From positions 1 through 33,072 of the forward strand of contig JANQIR010000159.1 of the NCBI GenBank assembly GCA_028282065.1: DNA of 33,072 bases. Direction: 5' to 3'. Of this stretch, positions 23,100 to 32,685 are shown one piece after another. A program made the position numbers and the translations under genes. Source of the DNA: Aestuariivirgaceae bacterium (lineage in GTDB: Bacteria; Pseudomonadota; Alphaproteobacteria; Rhizobiales; Aestuariivirgaceae). Below the pieces are notes generated by a model. The model did no database searches and was not told the origin of the DNA. It worked only from the letters and a program-made list of their open reading frames with translations. Each line of letters begins with the position of its first letter. Position 1 is the first letter of the stretch.

Positions 23100-23981
23100 A
23101 TGAACCGGAACTCAGCCGTTGCGGAAACGCAACACGGCCAAGCATCTGTAGAAGGTGCACAATCTTGCGAACCGGGTCTGCCGGTACGCGACAACCAACA
23201 GCTCTTGAACCAGATTGCGGAGCTGAATCGCGAACTGGACGAGTTTCGCGCATCGAAGCTTCGTGATGAGCGATTGACGGCTCTAGGCCAGTTGTCCGCC
23301 TCACTGAGCCACGAATTGCGCAATCCGCTGGGCGCTTTGAGAACATCGATTTTTATCGTCAAACGTCGCCTGCCCGACGCCGATGAGAGCGTGTTGTCCA
23401 TATTGGAGCGCGCCAATCGTTCCGTGACGCGGTGCGAGAACATCATAACGGATATGTTGGATTTCGCGCGGTGCTCCGAATTGTCAGCTGAGACCGGCGA
23501 AATTGACCGGTGGCTGCATGACCTGCTGTCGGAGCAGGAACTGAACTCTGGTGTGACGCTGAAACGGTTCATCGATACCGACGATACCAAGGTGGCGTAT
23601 GATGGAGAACGGCTGCGTAGAGCTGTGATCAACATCGTCGAAAATGCCCTGCATGCGGTCGAACAAGCGATGAAGCTGGATCCCGACCGTACCGAAAATG
23701 TCATTGCGGTGGCGACCAAGGTGAGCGGTGGGCGCCTGGAGATTTGCGTCTCGGACACCGGTACCGGCATTGAGGATGAAACGCTCGAAAAGATGTTCGA
23801 GCCGCTTTTCAGTACGAAGAGTTTCGGCAACGGGCTTGGGATGCCGATCGTCCAGCAGATTATGGAACTGCACGGCGGCGGCATCGAGATTGTGTCGGCT
23901 TTGGGTGAGGGCACACACGTAACGCTCTGGCTGCCGCTGCCGGGTGTTCAAACTCCGGGAGAAGACGGTGACGAAACTTAG
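23100..23981 (+). CDS. Soluble histidine kinase at the head of the chemotaxis operon
   Basis: 293 residues from the ATG with GGGGG eight bases upstream. A coiled-coil N-terminus (about 32-60) leads into an HisKA domain (SLSHELRNPLGAL, His71) and an HATPase domain: N box NIVENALHAVEQA (about 177-190), G1 DTGTGI, F/G2 FEPLFSTKSFGNGLGMPIVQ. There are no membrane segments and no PAS or other sensor domain, so the signal is cytosolic or comes from a partner protein. The next gene starts inside its end, and a CheY follows, a likely phosphorylation partner. NtrB-like in general layout. Confidence 0.92.
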   Translation: MNRNSAVAETQHGQASVEGAQSCEPGLPVRDNQQLLNQIAELNRELDEFRASKLRDERLTALGQLSASLSHELRNPLGALRTSIFIVKRRLPDADESVLSILERANRSVTRCENIITDMLDFARCSELSAETGEIDRWLHDLLSEQELNSGVTLKRFIDTDDTKVAYDGERLRRAVINIVENALHAVEQAMKLDPDRTENVIAVATKVSGGRLEICVSDTGTGIEDETLEKMFEPLFSTKSFGNGLGMPIVQQIMELHGGGIEIVSALGEGTHVTLWLPLPGVQTPGEDGDET

Positions 23982-24273
23982 CATCGTCATGCGCGATGGC
24001 GCGTCGGTGATCGTCTTGCCTGCAGACTTGCCGTTCAAGGCGGCGGCGCCTTTGCGCGACGTGCTGGTGAGACAGGTTGAATCCGGCGGGGCGATCACAG
24101 TTGACGCACACGCCGTGCGCCGCATTTCAACCGCTCCGGCGCAGGTGCTGGCAGCCGCCGCCAAAGATGCCGGCTGCGATCTGTGTGTCGACAGTCCGTC
24201 ATCGGCATTCAGCGACACGATGGCGGATCTCGGACTTACCGCACTCTTTCAACAAAGGACCTCCCGGTTATGA
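23968..24273 (+). CDS. STAS-domain protein of the chemotaxis operon
   Basis: 101 residues from the GTG at 23968, chosen because GGGAGA lies a few bases upstream; it overlaps the kinase gene by 14 bases. The sequence LSIVMRDGASVIVLPADLPF, then ITVDAHAVRRISTAPAQVLA, follows the STAS (anti-sigma antagonist/MlaB-like) fold, with Ser54-Thr55 at the usual phosphosite loop. STAS proteins next to cheY-cheA occur in several proteobacterial chemotaxis-like clusters. Its partner is unknown. The stop overlaps the cheY start as ATGA. Confidence 0.85.
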   Translation: MTKLSIVMRDGASVIVLPADLPFKAAAPLRDVLVRQVESGGAITVDAHAVRRISTAPAQVLAAAAKDAGCDLCVDSPSSAFSDTMADLGLTALFQQRTSRL

Positions 24274-24635
24274 CATTGCAGGTTCTCACAGTAGATGACA
24301 GTCCAACCGTCCGCGAGATGATCGGCGATACCCTGTCTGCTGCTGGTTATAACGTCTTGAAGGCCGAGGACGGCGAGCAGGGGCTACGTGTGCTTGGCAG
24401 CAATCCGGTCGATTTGATCATCACCGATATCAACATGATGGTGATGGGTGGGTTTGACTTCATTCGCGAGGTGCGCAGTGACGATTCCTATGACGGCACG
24501 CCGATCCTTGTGATGACGACGGAGATTTCCGAGGATTTCAAACAGCTTGGCCGGGAGCTTGGCGCAACCGGGTGGATCGCCAAGCCGTTTGACCCAGACA
24601 AGTTGATCAAAGTGATTCAGCAGGTGACGCACTAG
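24270..24635 (+). CDS. cheY: CheY-type single-domain response regulator
   Basis: 121 residues, start ATG at 24270 overlapping the STAS stop. All receiver residues are present: Asp9-Asp10 (VDDS), phosphoacceptor Asp53 (IITDINM), Thr83/Thr84 and Lys105 (IAKPF). No output domain, so it acts by protein binding, classically to a flagellar switch; no flagellar genes lie in the window. Possible phosphodonors are CheA and the kinase at 23100. Confidence 0.95.
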   Translation: MTLQVLTVDDSPTVREMIGDTLSAAGYNVLKAEDGEQGLRVLGSNPVDLIITDINMMVMGGFDFIREVRSDDSYDGTPILVMTTEISEDFKQLGRELGATGWIAKPFDPDKLIKVIQQVTH

Positions 24636-24674
24636 CGCATCATCAGCTGAAATCAAAGGGGGCTTTGACCGGCG

Positions 24675-26723
24675 ATGACCGGGCTGGAAAAATACAAGCA
24701 GACGTTCTTTGACGAATGCGAGGACCGGCTTGCTGATCTCGACGCTGCATTGGCCGCGCTTGAGGATGATACAGCCCGGAACGATGCGCTTTACGAGGCA
24801 TTCCGGGCGGTCCATTCGATCAAGGGCGGCGGTGCGGCCTTCGGGTTTGAGGCGCTTGTGCAGTTTTCCCACTCATTTGAGTCGGCGCTCGATGTATTAG
24901 CATCCAAGAAAGACAAACTGGATCGCCAAAAGGTCGGCGTCATGATACGCGCCGCTGACCTGTTGCGCGTGCTGATTGATGCGGCCCGTTGTGACCGCCA
25001 TGTCGATGTTTCCGATTGGCATGATGTCGCCGGCGCGCTGGAATCGCTATGCGGCGGTTCGGCTGCGCCGTCTCCGGAGGAAGATCTCGGCGCACCTGCC
25101 GCAGTGGCTGAGTTGCCTGACGGCGGCCGGGCGCCATGCGTTTACAGGATCTACTTCAAGCCGTATGCCGGGATCTTTCGCCGCGCGATAGACCCGCTGG
25201 CGATCATTGGTGAACTCAAGGAACTTGGTGATCTGAGCATCGAAGCCGATATGGCCGACCTGCCCGGCCTGGCTGATTTGGACCCCAAGGCATCCCATCT
25301 GGGTTGGACACTGACCTTATGTACCGTTCACGGGCAGGATGACGTTGCTGCCGCCTTCGAGTTTGTCGAGGGTGACTGCGAAATGTCCATCGAACGTGTT
25401 GAGACTGCACCGGCTGTTGCGCCAGGTGGTGTGCCAGATGGTGCGCCAGGTGGTACAGCGGACCGGGGCGATGCGGTTGCCGGGTTCCTGACCAGCCGGA
25501 TGGCATCGATCCGGGTTTCGCTGGACCGCGTCGATCATCTCGTCAACATGGTCGGTGAGATTGTCATTGCCCAGGCCATGCTCACGCAAAAGTTCAAGGA
25601 AACGGCTGGCGGCAGTTTTCCCGAATTGGTCGATGGTCTTGAGCAGTTCGCCGGCCACACGCGAAATCTGCAGGACGCCGTCATGGCGATCCGGGCGCAA
25701 CCGGTCGGCACCATGTTTGCACGTATGCCGCGGCTGGTGCGCGAACTGTGCGAGGTCACGGGCAAGAACGTTGAATTGCTTGTCGCGGGCGAAGCGACTG
25801 AAATTGATAAGACTGTAATAGAGGAGTTGGCCGATCCTCTGGTGCATATGATCCGCAATGCCGTCGACCACGGCATCGAGCCGCCGGACGAGCGCAAGCT
25901 TGCTGGAAAGCCGGCGGCCGGCACCATAAAACTGGGTGCTGAACAAAGCGGCAGCCGGATCACCATCTCCATCAGTGACGACGGCAGGGGCATTGACCGC
26001 GATGCCGTGCTGCGCAAGGCCATCGGTCTTGGTTTGATTTCCCCGGCCAGCGAACTTAGCGGTACGGCAATCGACAACCTGATCCTTACACCGGGCTTTT
26101 CCACCGCTGCGAGCGTTTCCGATGTGTCCGGGCGCGGCGTTGGTATGGATATCGTCCACACGAACGTTAAACGCCTTGGCGGCCGGATGAACATTCGGTC
26201 CGAGCCAGGTGTCGGGACCGACATTCAATTGACCCTGCCGCTAACCCTTGCGGTGCTCGATGGCATGGTCGTGCGCATCGGCACGGACAGCTACGTCCTG
26301 CCCATCCTGTCGATTGTCGAGACCCTGTCGCCGCGTGCCGTGCGGATCAACAGCATAGCCGGATCATCGGATGTCCTGAAGTTCAGGGGCGAGTACATTG
26401 CCGTGGTCGATATGCACAAGCTGTTCGGACAGTGCGCGTCCGGTGGTGGCGAGGACCGTTTGGCGATCGTCACCGAAACGGAAGGGGCAGGCCTGTTGGC
26501 CTTGATGGTCGATCAAATCATCGGCCAGCAGCAGGTCGTCATAAAGCGTCTGGACCATAAGCTCGCCGATGTTCCGGGGATTTCCGGGGCAACGATCCTG
26601 GGTGACGGCAATGTCGCTCTGATTCTCGATCCCGCCGCGATCAGTGACGTCTTGGGTCCATCCGGCACCGCACCGGACTTCGACGGGCCGGGCCCGGGTT
26701 ACATTCAGGAGATGGTGGCATGA
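24675..26723 (+). CDS. cheA: Chemotaxis histidine kinase CheA
   Basis: 682 residues. The HPt domain (1-105) carries His47 in AVHSIKGGGAAFGF. A middle domain (about 150-245; VYRIYFKPYAGIFRRAIDPL) is of the kind found in alternative CheA proteins. Next come the dimerisation helices (about 275-335; VDHLVNMVGEIVIAQAMLTQ), the ATPase domain with MIRNAVDHGIEPPDER, DDGRGID and GRGVGMDIV, and a CheW-like P5 domain (about 520-675). A short 12-base tandem repeat encodes a Gly/Pro linker (25419-25454). The ribosome site is poor (AAAGGGGG lies 12 bases off). The stop overlaps cheW as ATGA. It phosphorylates CheY and CheB under chemoreceptor control. Confidence 0.96.
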   Translation: MTGLEKYKQTFFDECEDRLADLDAALAALEDDTARNDALYEAFRAVHSIKGGGAAFGFEALVQFSHSFESALDVLASKKDKLDRQKVGVMIRAADLLRVLIDAARCDRHVDVSDWHDVAGALESLCGGSAAPSPEEDLGAPAAVAELPDGGRAPCVYRIYFKPYAGIFRRAIDPLAIIGELKELGDLSIEADMADLPGLADLDPKASHLGWTLTLCTVHGQDDVAAAFEFVEGDCEMSIERVETAPAVAPGGVPDGAPGGTADRGDAVAGFLTSRMASIRVSLDRVDHLVNMVGEIVIAQAMLTQKFKETAGGSFPELVDGLEQFAGHTRNLQDAVMAIRAQPVGTMFARMPRLVRELCEVTGKNVELLVAGEATEIDKTVIEELADPLVHMIRNAVDHGIEPPDERKLAGKPAAGTIKLGAEQSGSRITISISDDGRGIDRDAVLRKAIGLGLISPASELSGTAIDNLILTPGFSTAASVSDVSGRGVGMDIVHTNVKRLGGRMNIRSEPGVGTDIQLTLPLTLAVLDGMVVRIGTDSYVLPILSIVETLSPRAVRINSIAGSSDVLKFRGEYIAVVDMHKLFGQCASGGGEDRLAIVTETEGAGLLALMVDQIIGQQQVVIKRLDHKLADVPGISGATILGDGNVALILDPAAISDVLGPSGTAPDFDGPGPGYIQEMVA

Positions 26724-27328
26724 CGAATGTTGCGCATCAAACATACCTACCTGACAACGATGGTGTTTTGGATATCGGCGACGGTGCCATGGCTCCGAAA
26801 TTCGTCGCATTCAAGGTTGGTCCGCATGACCTATGTGTGGACATCTCGCGGGTTCTGGAAATAAGGGCCTGGACCGGGACAACGTCCTTGCCCAATACGC
26901 CCGACTTCGTATTGGGCGTGATAAATCTGCGCGGCATTATCGTGCCGGTCATTGATCTCAGCGCTAGGTTTGGCCAGGGCAATGCGGAACCGACACCGTC
27001 CCACGTGATTGTCATAACCGATGTCGGTGGAGAGCGTGTCGGGCTCCTGGTCGATGCCGTTATCGATATCGTTTCGGTGCCTGCCGATTCAATCGTCGCC
27101 ATACCCGAGTTACAGTCCAGTCAGGGCAATCAGTTCCTGACGGGGCTTATTGAGCATGGCGAAGACATGGTTGCAGTGATCTCTCTGGATCACGTCGTCG
27201 ACACTAAATCGCTTCCCGGCCAGATCGATCTCGGCACGGTGCCACGGGAAAGTGCAAATGCAGGCACAGCAGAACGCTCCGGAAAAGAAGCTGCCAGGAC
27301 CGAGGGGGCGCCTGACACAGCACAATGA
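26720..27328 (+). CDS. cheW: Chemotaxis coupling protein CheW
   Basis: 202 residues. The CheW fold covers about 25-165 (KFVAFKVGPHDLCVDISRVL, NTPDFVLGVINLRGIIVPVI, GLLVDAVIDIVSV). A 24-residue N-terminal and a 35-residue charged C-terminal extension make it longer than the common 150-170 residues. It joins CheA to the chemoreceptor. Overlaps cheA by four bases. Confidence 0.95.
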   Translation: MTNVAHQTYLPDNDGVLDIGDGAMAPKFVAFKVGPHDLCVDISRVLEIRAWTGTTSLPNTPDFVLGVINLRGIIVPVIDLSARFGQGNAEPTPSHVIVITDVGGERVGLLVDAVIDIVSVPADSIVAIPELQSSQGNQFLTGLIEHGEDMVAVISLDHVVDTKSLPGQIDLGTVPRESANAGTAERSGKEAARTEGAPDTAQ

Positions 27329-27362
27329 CGTACTGCCTATGAAGGGAAGAGGAACTCGCATC

Positions 27363-28181
27363 ATGTTTAGACGTACATTTATTGGTTCATTGCTGGCCGC
27401 CTCGGTTGCCGGAGCGATGACCTTTTCGGCCGGCGCGCAGATGGCGTCGGATACGCATAGCTCGCACGGCTCGCACGACTCTCATGGCCAATCCCACGAA
27501 GTGCTGACCGTGAGTGGTTCTACGACGGTGGCGCTGAACATAGTTGCGCCTAACATGGAAGCGCTGGAAACAGCGGTCGATGCTCACGTGGAAGTTGTTG
27601 CCAATGGGTCCGGAAATGGCATTAAGGATCTGGTGCAGGGCCGCGCGCAAGTCGCAATGACGTCGGCTCCGTTGGGGGATGTGAAGGTGGCCATTGAGCG
27701 CGAAAATCCGGGCCTTTTGGCCAGGGTTGACTTGCGCGAACACCAGATCGGCAATGCCAAGACGCTGTTCATTGTTCATCGCGACAACCCTGTTCGTTTT
27801 TTGAGTGAACTCCAGATGCGTCAGATCTGGACGGGCAAGATTACCAACTGGAAGGATGTTGGCGGACCCGATAAACCGATTGTCGTGGTTTCCACCCGCG
27901 AAGGTAATGGTATTCGCACGATCGTGGAAAAGCAGTTTCTGAACGGTGCGTCCGTCACGGAATCTGCGCGATTGTTCGCCGCTCCCAGGCAAATCACCAA
28001 GGTTGTCAAGCAGTTGCCGGAAGCCATCGGCTTTGGCAACTCGGCATCCATTACCACCGATGTTGCGATCATTGGCGGGATCGTCATCGCGCAACCGCTC
28101 AATCTGGTGACAATCGGTGAGCCAACACCGGTCGTTGAACGGTTCAGAGCGGAAGCCGCAAAAATCGGCTCGAAGCTTTAG
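27363..28181 (+). CDS. PstS-like periplasmic substrate-binding protein with His-rich N-terminus
   Basis: 272 residues from the ATG with GAGGAA upstream. A signal peptide ends AGA|QM (after residue 25). Directly after it lies a His-rich stretch with five His between 32 and 45, a probable metal-binding or flexible segment. The rest is a PstS-like fold: [59 protein letters not shown]. This family binds phosphate or similar oxyanions. Its place between cheW and the chemoreceptor gene, and the lack of transporter genes, suggest a sensing role: loaded protein may dock on the receptor. In Pseudomonas, PstS and receptor CtpL work in phosphate taxis, a relevant precedent. Confidence 0.88.
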   Translation: MFRRTFIGSLLAASVAGAMTFSAGAQMASDTHSSHGSHDSHGQSHEVLTVSGSTTVALNIVAPNMEALETAVDAHVEVVANGSGNGIKDLVQGRAQVAMTSAPLGDVKVAIERENPGLLARVDLREHQIGNAKTLFIVHRDNPVRFLSELQMRQIWTGKITNWKDVGGPDKPIVVVSTREGNGIRTIVEKQFLNGASVTESARLFAAPRQITKVVKQLPEAIGFGNSASITTDVAIIGGIVIAQPLNLVTIGEPTPVVERFRAEAAKIGSKL

Positions 28182-28272
28182 CCTACACCAGCGGGCAGTG
28201 CTGCGGCATTTGCTCCGGGGCCTGCACGCTCCGCTGGACACGGGTACGGGCTTTCCGACCAGGAGATTGACT

Positions 28273-30609
28273 ATGTTGAAACTAACTCTAGCGACCAAGC
28301 TCATGAGCGCGATTGCCGCCGCCCTGATTGCGATGGTTGCGATCAGCGCCGTGGCCGTGTTGGGTGCCAGGAATATCGCAGAGACCGGCCAAAAAATCTA
28401 CTCCGAAGGCTTTTCTCGCGTTGAGGCGGCCACGGACGTCAAAGTGCAATTCGCCACTGTAAAAGGACTGTTGGCGCGCGCTCCGTTGGAACTGGATCTC
28501 GGCAACCTGTCCAAACAAAAGCGCCAGTTCATTACGGAAGGGCAAGCTCTGAGGGCAGAGATTGAGAAACTGAACATTGGCTATGGTCCGCAATCGGAAG
28601 GCCGCGCCGGAGGGCAGGTCGTCATGGTGGCCATGTTGCGCCAGTATCAGGAGCATGCACTGAAGGTCTATGAGTTCATGTCGCATTTTGCCCAGGACAA
28701 AGCCCTTAGGGCGCTGAACGGGCCGGTGCTGGAAAAGCAGAAGAAGCTGGATGAGGCGATTGCGCAAACGATCACGACTGCCAATGAGCTTTCTGCTGGC
28801 TATTCCGACAACATGCAAAACAGCATCTCCACGCTCACCACGTTGGTGATCGTGCTGTCCGTCGTGCTTGTGGTGCTGGTCGGCGGACTGGGCTTTTTCA
28901 TTGTGCGCACGTCGATCAAGGCGATCAACGCAATGTCGGGCGTGACCGGCCACCTCGCCGAAGGGAACCTCGAAACCGAGATCCCAGGCGTCGACCGTGC
29001 TGACGAGGTCGGAGAGATGGCCCGCTCGCTCGAACAGATCCGTACTGTCGGGATCTCAGCGGCAAGAACCCAGGCCTCGCTCGATGATGCATCATCACCG
29101 ATATTGCTGGTGGACACCGACGGTCTCGTCATATTTGCCAACAAAGCCATGCATGCGCTTTATGAATTTCTGGCAGATAAAGTATCGGATGAGTTGGAAG
29201 GTTTCGGTGAGGGCAGCATTATCAACGCCCGCTTTGCACACCTTCACAACGCATCAGAATTGCACGAGCAGCAGCTTGCAGAGCTCAACTCAGCGGTTTC
29301 ATTGAGAATGACAGCGGCCAACCGCGTCCTGGATGTGACGGCGAGTCCTGTGTTCAACGAAAGCGGCGACCGTCTCGGCACGGTGGTCGAATGGAATGAA
29401 ATGACCGAACAGGTCAAGATCGAGCGTGAAATCGCCGAGATCGTGCACGCCGCGGGTGAAGGTGACTTCTCGCAACGTTTGAGCGAAGAGGGTCGGGAAG
29501 GCTTCGTGCTGGACCTGTCGCGCGGCATCAATGATCTGGCGGACAATGTCAATCGCGGCCTGACGGAAACCGTCGATGTGATGTCGGCCATGTCGACTGG
29601 CAACCTTGATCGCAGGATTGAGGGCGACTACCGCGGCCAGTTCCTCAAGCTTAAGGACGACGTCAACAAGATGGGCGACCAGATCGCCTCCATTGCCAAC
29701 CGGATCGTCGTCGTATCAGGGGCCGTGCGTGGCGCTGCGTCTGAAATCGGTTCAGGCGTTTCGGACCTGTCGATGCGTACTGAACATCAGGCATCGTCAC
29801 TGGAAGAAACCTCTGCGTCCATGGAGGAGTTGTCCGGCACGGTCCGGCAGAACGCGGACAATGCGCAGGAAGCCAACAAGCTTGCGGCGGCGGCCCGTGA
29901 ATCTGCTGAAGATGGTGGCGGCATCGCATCTCAGGCCATTGCGGCAATGGACAAGATCGAGGAATCGTCGAGCCGTATCACCGATATCGTCGGCCTGATC
30001 CAGGAGATCGCGTTCCAAACCAATCTGCTGGCACTCAATGCGGCCGTAGAGGCGGCCCGTGCCGGCGAAGCGGGCAAGGGGTTTGCGGTCGTGGCCAATG
30101 AAGTGCGTGCTCTTGCACAACGTGCGAGCCAGGCGTCCAAGGATATCGAAGGGTTGATTGCCACATCCGACAGCCAGGTCTCGCAAGGTGTGGATCTGGT
30201 GAAGAAGGCCGGTACCTCATTGCAGGAGATTGTTTCGGTCAACAAGCAGGTCGCCGAACTGGTGTCTGAGATTGCCGGAGCCAGTCAGGAGCAGTCGGCC
30301 GGTATCGATCAGGTCTCCAAGGCGATCACCAATATGGATGAAATGACCCAGCAGAATGCAGCTCTGGTGGAGGAGACCAATGCCGCCCTGTCGTCGGCCC
30401 AGACCCAGATCAGCGATCTGCGGCAGGTGGTTGCCTTCTTCCAGACCGGAGCCGACATGGAAGATGTGCAGCAGACGGAAGATGCCGAAGAAGACGCCGA
30501 CCATCCCGTTCATTCCATGCAGCAGACATTGAACCGTGTAACCGGCTCGGGACGGTCGCAGGGTAACGCAGCCCTTGCCGGTTCCGATGAAGACTGGCGG
30601 GTGTTCTAA
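28273..30609 (+). CDS. Methyl-accepting chemotaxis protein with PAS domain and C-terminal tether
   Basis: 778 residues from the ATG with AGGAGA upstream. Membrane segments at about 10-31 and 188-212 enclose a helical periplasmic sensor of about 155 residues (four-helix-bundle type). A HAMP domain (213-265) is followed by a PAS domain (about 268-385; [20 protein letters not shown]) and a second HAMP-like stretch (about 390-480). The signalling hairpin (about 490-740) has the invariant tip [20 protein letters not shown], then [12 protein letters not shown]. The last five residues DWRVF match the xWxxF pentapeptide that tethers CheR and CheB. It is the operon's receptor and follows the PstS-like gene by 91 bases. 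Confidence 0.95.
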   Translation: MLKLTLATKLMSAIAAALIAMVAISAVAVLGARNIAETGQKIYSEGFSRVEAATDVKVQFATVKGLLARAPLELDLGNLSKQKRQFITEGQALRAEIEKLNIGYGPQSEGRAGGQVVMVAMLRQYQEHALKVYEFMSHFAQDKALRALNGPVLEKQKKLDEAIAQTITTANELSAGYSDNMQNSISTLTTLVIVLSVVLVVLVGGLGFFIVRTSIKAINAMSGVTGHLAEGNLETEIPGVDRADEVGEMARSLEQIRTVGISAARTQASLDDASSPILLVDTDGLVIFANKAMHALYEFLADKVSDELEGFGEGSIINARFAHLHNASELHEQQLAELNSAVSLRMTAANRVLDVTASPVFNESGDRLGTVVEWNEMTEQVKIEREIAEIVHAAGEGDFSQRLSEEGREGFVLDLSRGINDLADNVNRGLTETVDVMSAMSTGNLDRRIEGDYRGQFLKLKDDVNKMGDQIASIANRIVVVSGAVRGAASEIGSGVSDLSMRTEHQASSLEETSASMEELSGTVRQNADNAQEANKLAAAARESAEDGGGIASQAIAAMDKIEESSSRITDIVGLIQEIAFQTNLLALNAAVEAARAGEAGKGFAVVANEVRALAQRASQASKDIEGLIATSDSQVSQGVDLVKKAGTSLQEIVSVNKQVAELVSEIAGASQEQSAGIDQVSKAITNMDEMTQQNAALVEETNAALSSAQTQISDLRQVVAFFQTGADMEDVQQTEDAEEDADHPVHSMQQTLNRVTGSGRSQGNAALAGSDEDWRVF

Positions 30610-30636
30610 GCAGGTTGCGGCAACAACAAACCGAAA

Positions 30637-30669
30637 GCCGGACCGGGGGGCATAGCGTTCCGGTCCGGC
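30637..30669 (+). other. Strong hairpin between the chemoreceptor gene and cheR
   Basis: GCCGGACCGG (30637-30646) and CCGGTCCGGC (30660-30669) are perfect ten-base arms. No T-run follows, so it is not a standard terminator. It probably stabilises the upstream mRNA or lowers read-through, making more receptor than CheR/CheB. Confidence 0.5.
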
Positions 30670-30697
30670 ATCGACCAGCGCGGGTGAGATCACAAGA

Positions 30698-31561
30698 ATG
30701 GCGAATATGGCCACGCACGACCTCGTCATGACCAACGAGCAATTCGACTACTTTAGGCAACTGGCTAACACGCATGCCGGTATCGCGCTTGCCGACCATA
30801 AGAAACTCATGGTGAAGCGGCGCGTCTCAAAGCGCGTCAGGGCGTTGGGAATGCGCAGCCTCGAAGAGTACCGGGATCTGTTGTGCTCACCGGCCGGCGC
30901 ACTCGAGGTGCCGCGATTCGTCAATGCGCTTACCACGAACAAGACATCGTTCTTTCGTGAGGACCATCACTTCTCGCATCTGCGGGACATTGCCATTCCG
31001 GCATTGCTGTCCCGTTCCGGCTATGATCGCGTCCAGCGTCTGCGAATCTGGTCTGCAGGCTGCTCATCCGGTCAGGAACCCTATTCGATTGCGATGATTG
31101 TGGACCGCACGGTCGGGCGCAAAGAACATGTCGATGCGCGCATTCTGGCCACAGACATTGACACGGACATAATCGATTACGCCAGCCGTGGCGTTTACAG
31201 CCAGCACGAAGCACTTGATGTTCCGGTTGCTTTGCGGCGCAGGTATCTCGCCGCGACCGACCGCACCCGTGAGTGGTACGTCGTGGCGCCGGAGCTCAGA
31301 CATCGGGTTGCGTTCAAGCCTTTGAATCTGCATGGCCCTTGGCCGATGCGGTCGGCCTTCGACGCCATATTCTGCCGCAATGTGGTCATTTACTTCTCCA
31401 AGGAAGACCAGCGGATTTTGTTCGATCGCTTTGCTGACGTGCTCAATCCTGGCGGATACCTCTACATCGGCCACTCTGAATCGCTTTATCAGATTACCGA
31501 TCGGTTCCGGCTGATCGGTCAGAATATCTATCAGAAGGTAAGTGAGTGCACGAACGATTGA
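30698..31561 (+). CDS. cheR: Chemoreceptor methyltransferase CheR
   Basis: 287 residues. The N-terminal helical domain contains LTTNKTSFFRE; the SAM-binding domain has IWSAGCSSGQEPYSIAMI, ATDIDTDIIDYA and IFCRNVVIYFSKEDQ, ending GYLYIGHSESLYQI. It methylates receptor glutamates. The receptor's DWRVF tail is a likely tether for it. It overlaps cheB by 16 bases. Confidence 0.96.
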   Translation: MANMATHDLVMTNEQFDYFRQLANTHAGIALADHKKLMVKRRVSKRVRALGMRSLEEYRDLLCSPAGALEVPRFVNALTTNKTSFFREDHHFSHLRDIAIPALLSRSGYDRVQRLRIWSAGCSSGQEPYSIAMIVDRTVGRKEHVDARILATDIDTDIIDYASRGVYSQHEALDVPVALRRRYLAATDRTREWYVVAPELRHRVAFKPLNLHGPWPMRSAFDAIFCRNVVIYFSKEDQRILFDRFADVLNPGGYLYIGHSESLYQITDRFRLIGQNIYQKVSECTND

Positions 31562-32685
31562 CACGCCAGGGCAATGCCGGCCGGAAGCCTGCAAAGCGGA
31601 TCATCAAGGTGCTGATTGTCGACGACTCAGCATTGATGCGCTCGCTTCTGGCGGATTCGCTCGCATTGGCCCGCGATATTGAGGTAATCGGCTGCGTCGC
31701 CGACGCGGCAACCGCCCGCGAGCAGATCAAGCGTCTTAACCCGGATGTCATCACCCTTGATATCGAGATGCCGGGTTTGGACGGTTTGAGCTTTCTGGAA
31801 CGCATTATGCGCCTGCGTCCGGCGCCCGTTATCATGATTTCATCGCTGACCCAGCGTGGCGCCGCTGACACATTGCGGGCCCTTGAAGCTGGTGCGGTGG
31901 ATGTCGTCGGCAAACCGGTCGTATCGGAAGACGCGGACTGGCTGGCATTCGGCCGCGAAATTGTTTCGAAGGTACGTGCGGCCTCGCGCGCGCACGTCCA
32001 ACCGGTTGCAAGACCGTCGGCAAGGCCGGCAGATACATTGCCGGCCCCATGCCGCCAAGAGTACAAACTCGTGGCACTGGCGGCCTCGACAGGTGGTGTC
32101 GCGGCGCTGAAGCAGCTCTTGCAATCCTGGCCGCCGGCCGGGCCTCCGGTTGTGGTTACCCAGCATATGCCGGCGAACTTCAGTGCTGTATTCGCGGCCA
32201 GGCTCGACGGGCTGACACAGGTGGCGGTGCAAATTGCAGAACATGGCCAGCGCATCTTGCCGGGATACGTCTATGTGGCGCCCGGTGACAGCCACCTTAC
32301 GGTCATCCGCCGTGGTGCCCATCTTTATTGCGCTTTGGACGGCGGGCCGCCGGTGAACGGTCATGCAGCGTCTGCCGATGTGATGTTTCACTCTGTTGCC
32401 GATGCTGTGGGCGACAAGGCGGTGGGGGCGATCCTGACCGGAATGGGCAAGGATGGTGCCGCGGGGCTCAAAGCCATGCGTTATGCAGGTGCGGTCACAT
32501 TCGGCCAGGACGAGGCAAGCAGCCTGATCTACGGCATGCCCGGTGCCGCCAAGAGGATCGGTGCCGTCATGCATGAACTTGCCCTGGCGCAAATGCCTGC
32601 CGCACTGCTTGAGGCGGCGTGCGCCGGCATTGATCGTGGCCGGGCCGGTTGTGGCCCGGCGGCCGTGCAGGCAGGTCTGGCTTGA
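31546..32685 (+). CDS. cheB: Chemotaxis methylesterase/glutamine deamidase CheB
   Basis: 379 residues from a GTG start inside the end of cheR. A receiver domain (about 19-125; VDDS, phosphoacceptor Asp72 in LDIEMPG, Lys123 in GKP) is joined by a Pro/Ala linker to the methylesterase domain (about 173-362). The catalytic triad is Ser181 (ASTGG), His207 (TQHMP) and Asp303 (GMGKDG). It removes methyl groups added by CheR when phosphorylated by CheA. The stop overlaps the cheD start (TTGA). Confidence 0.96.
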   Translation: MHERLTRQGNAGRKPAKRIIKVLIVDDSALMRSLLADSLALARDIEVIGCVADAATAREQIKRLNPDVITLDIEMPGLDGLSFLERIMRLRPAPVIMISSLTQRGAADTLRALEAGAVDVVGKPVVSEDADWLAFGREIVSKVRAASRAHVQPVARPSARPADTLPAPCRQEYKLVALAASTGGVAALKQLLQSWPPAGPPVVVTQHMPANFSAVFAARLDGLTQVAVQIAEHGQRILPGYVYVAPGDSHLTVIRRGAHLYCALDGGPPVNGHAASADVMFHSVADAVGDKAVGAILTGMGKDGAAGLKAMRYAGAVTFGQDEASSLIYGMPGAAKRIGAVMHELALAQMPAALLEAACAGIDRGRAGCGPAAVQAGLA

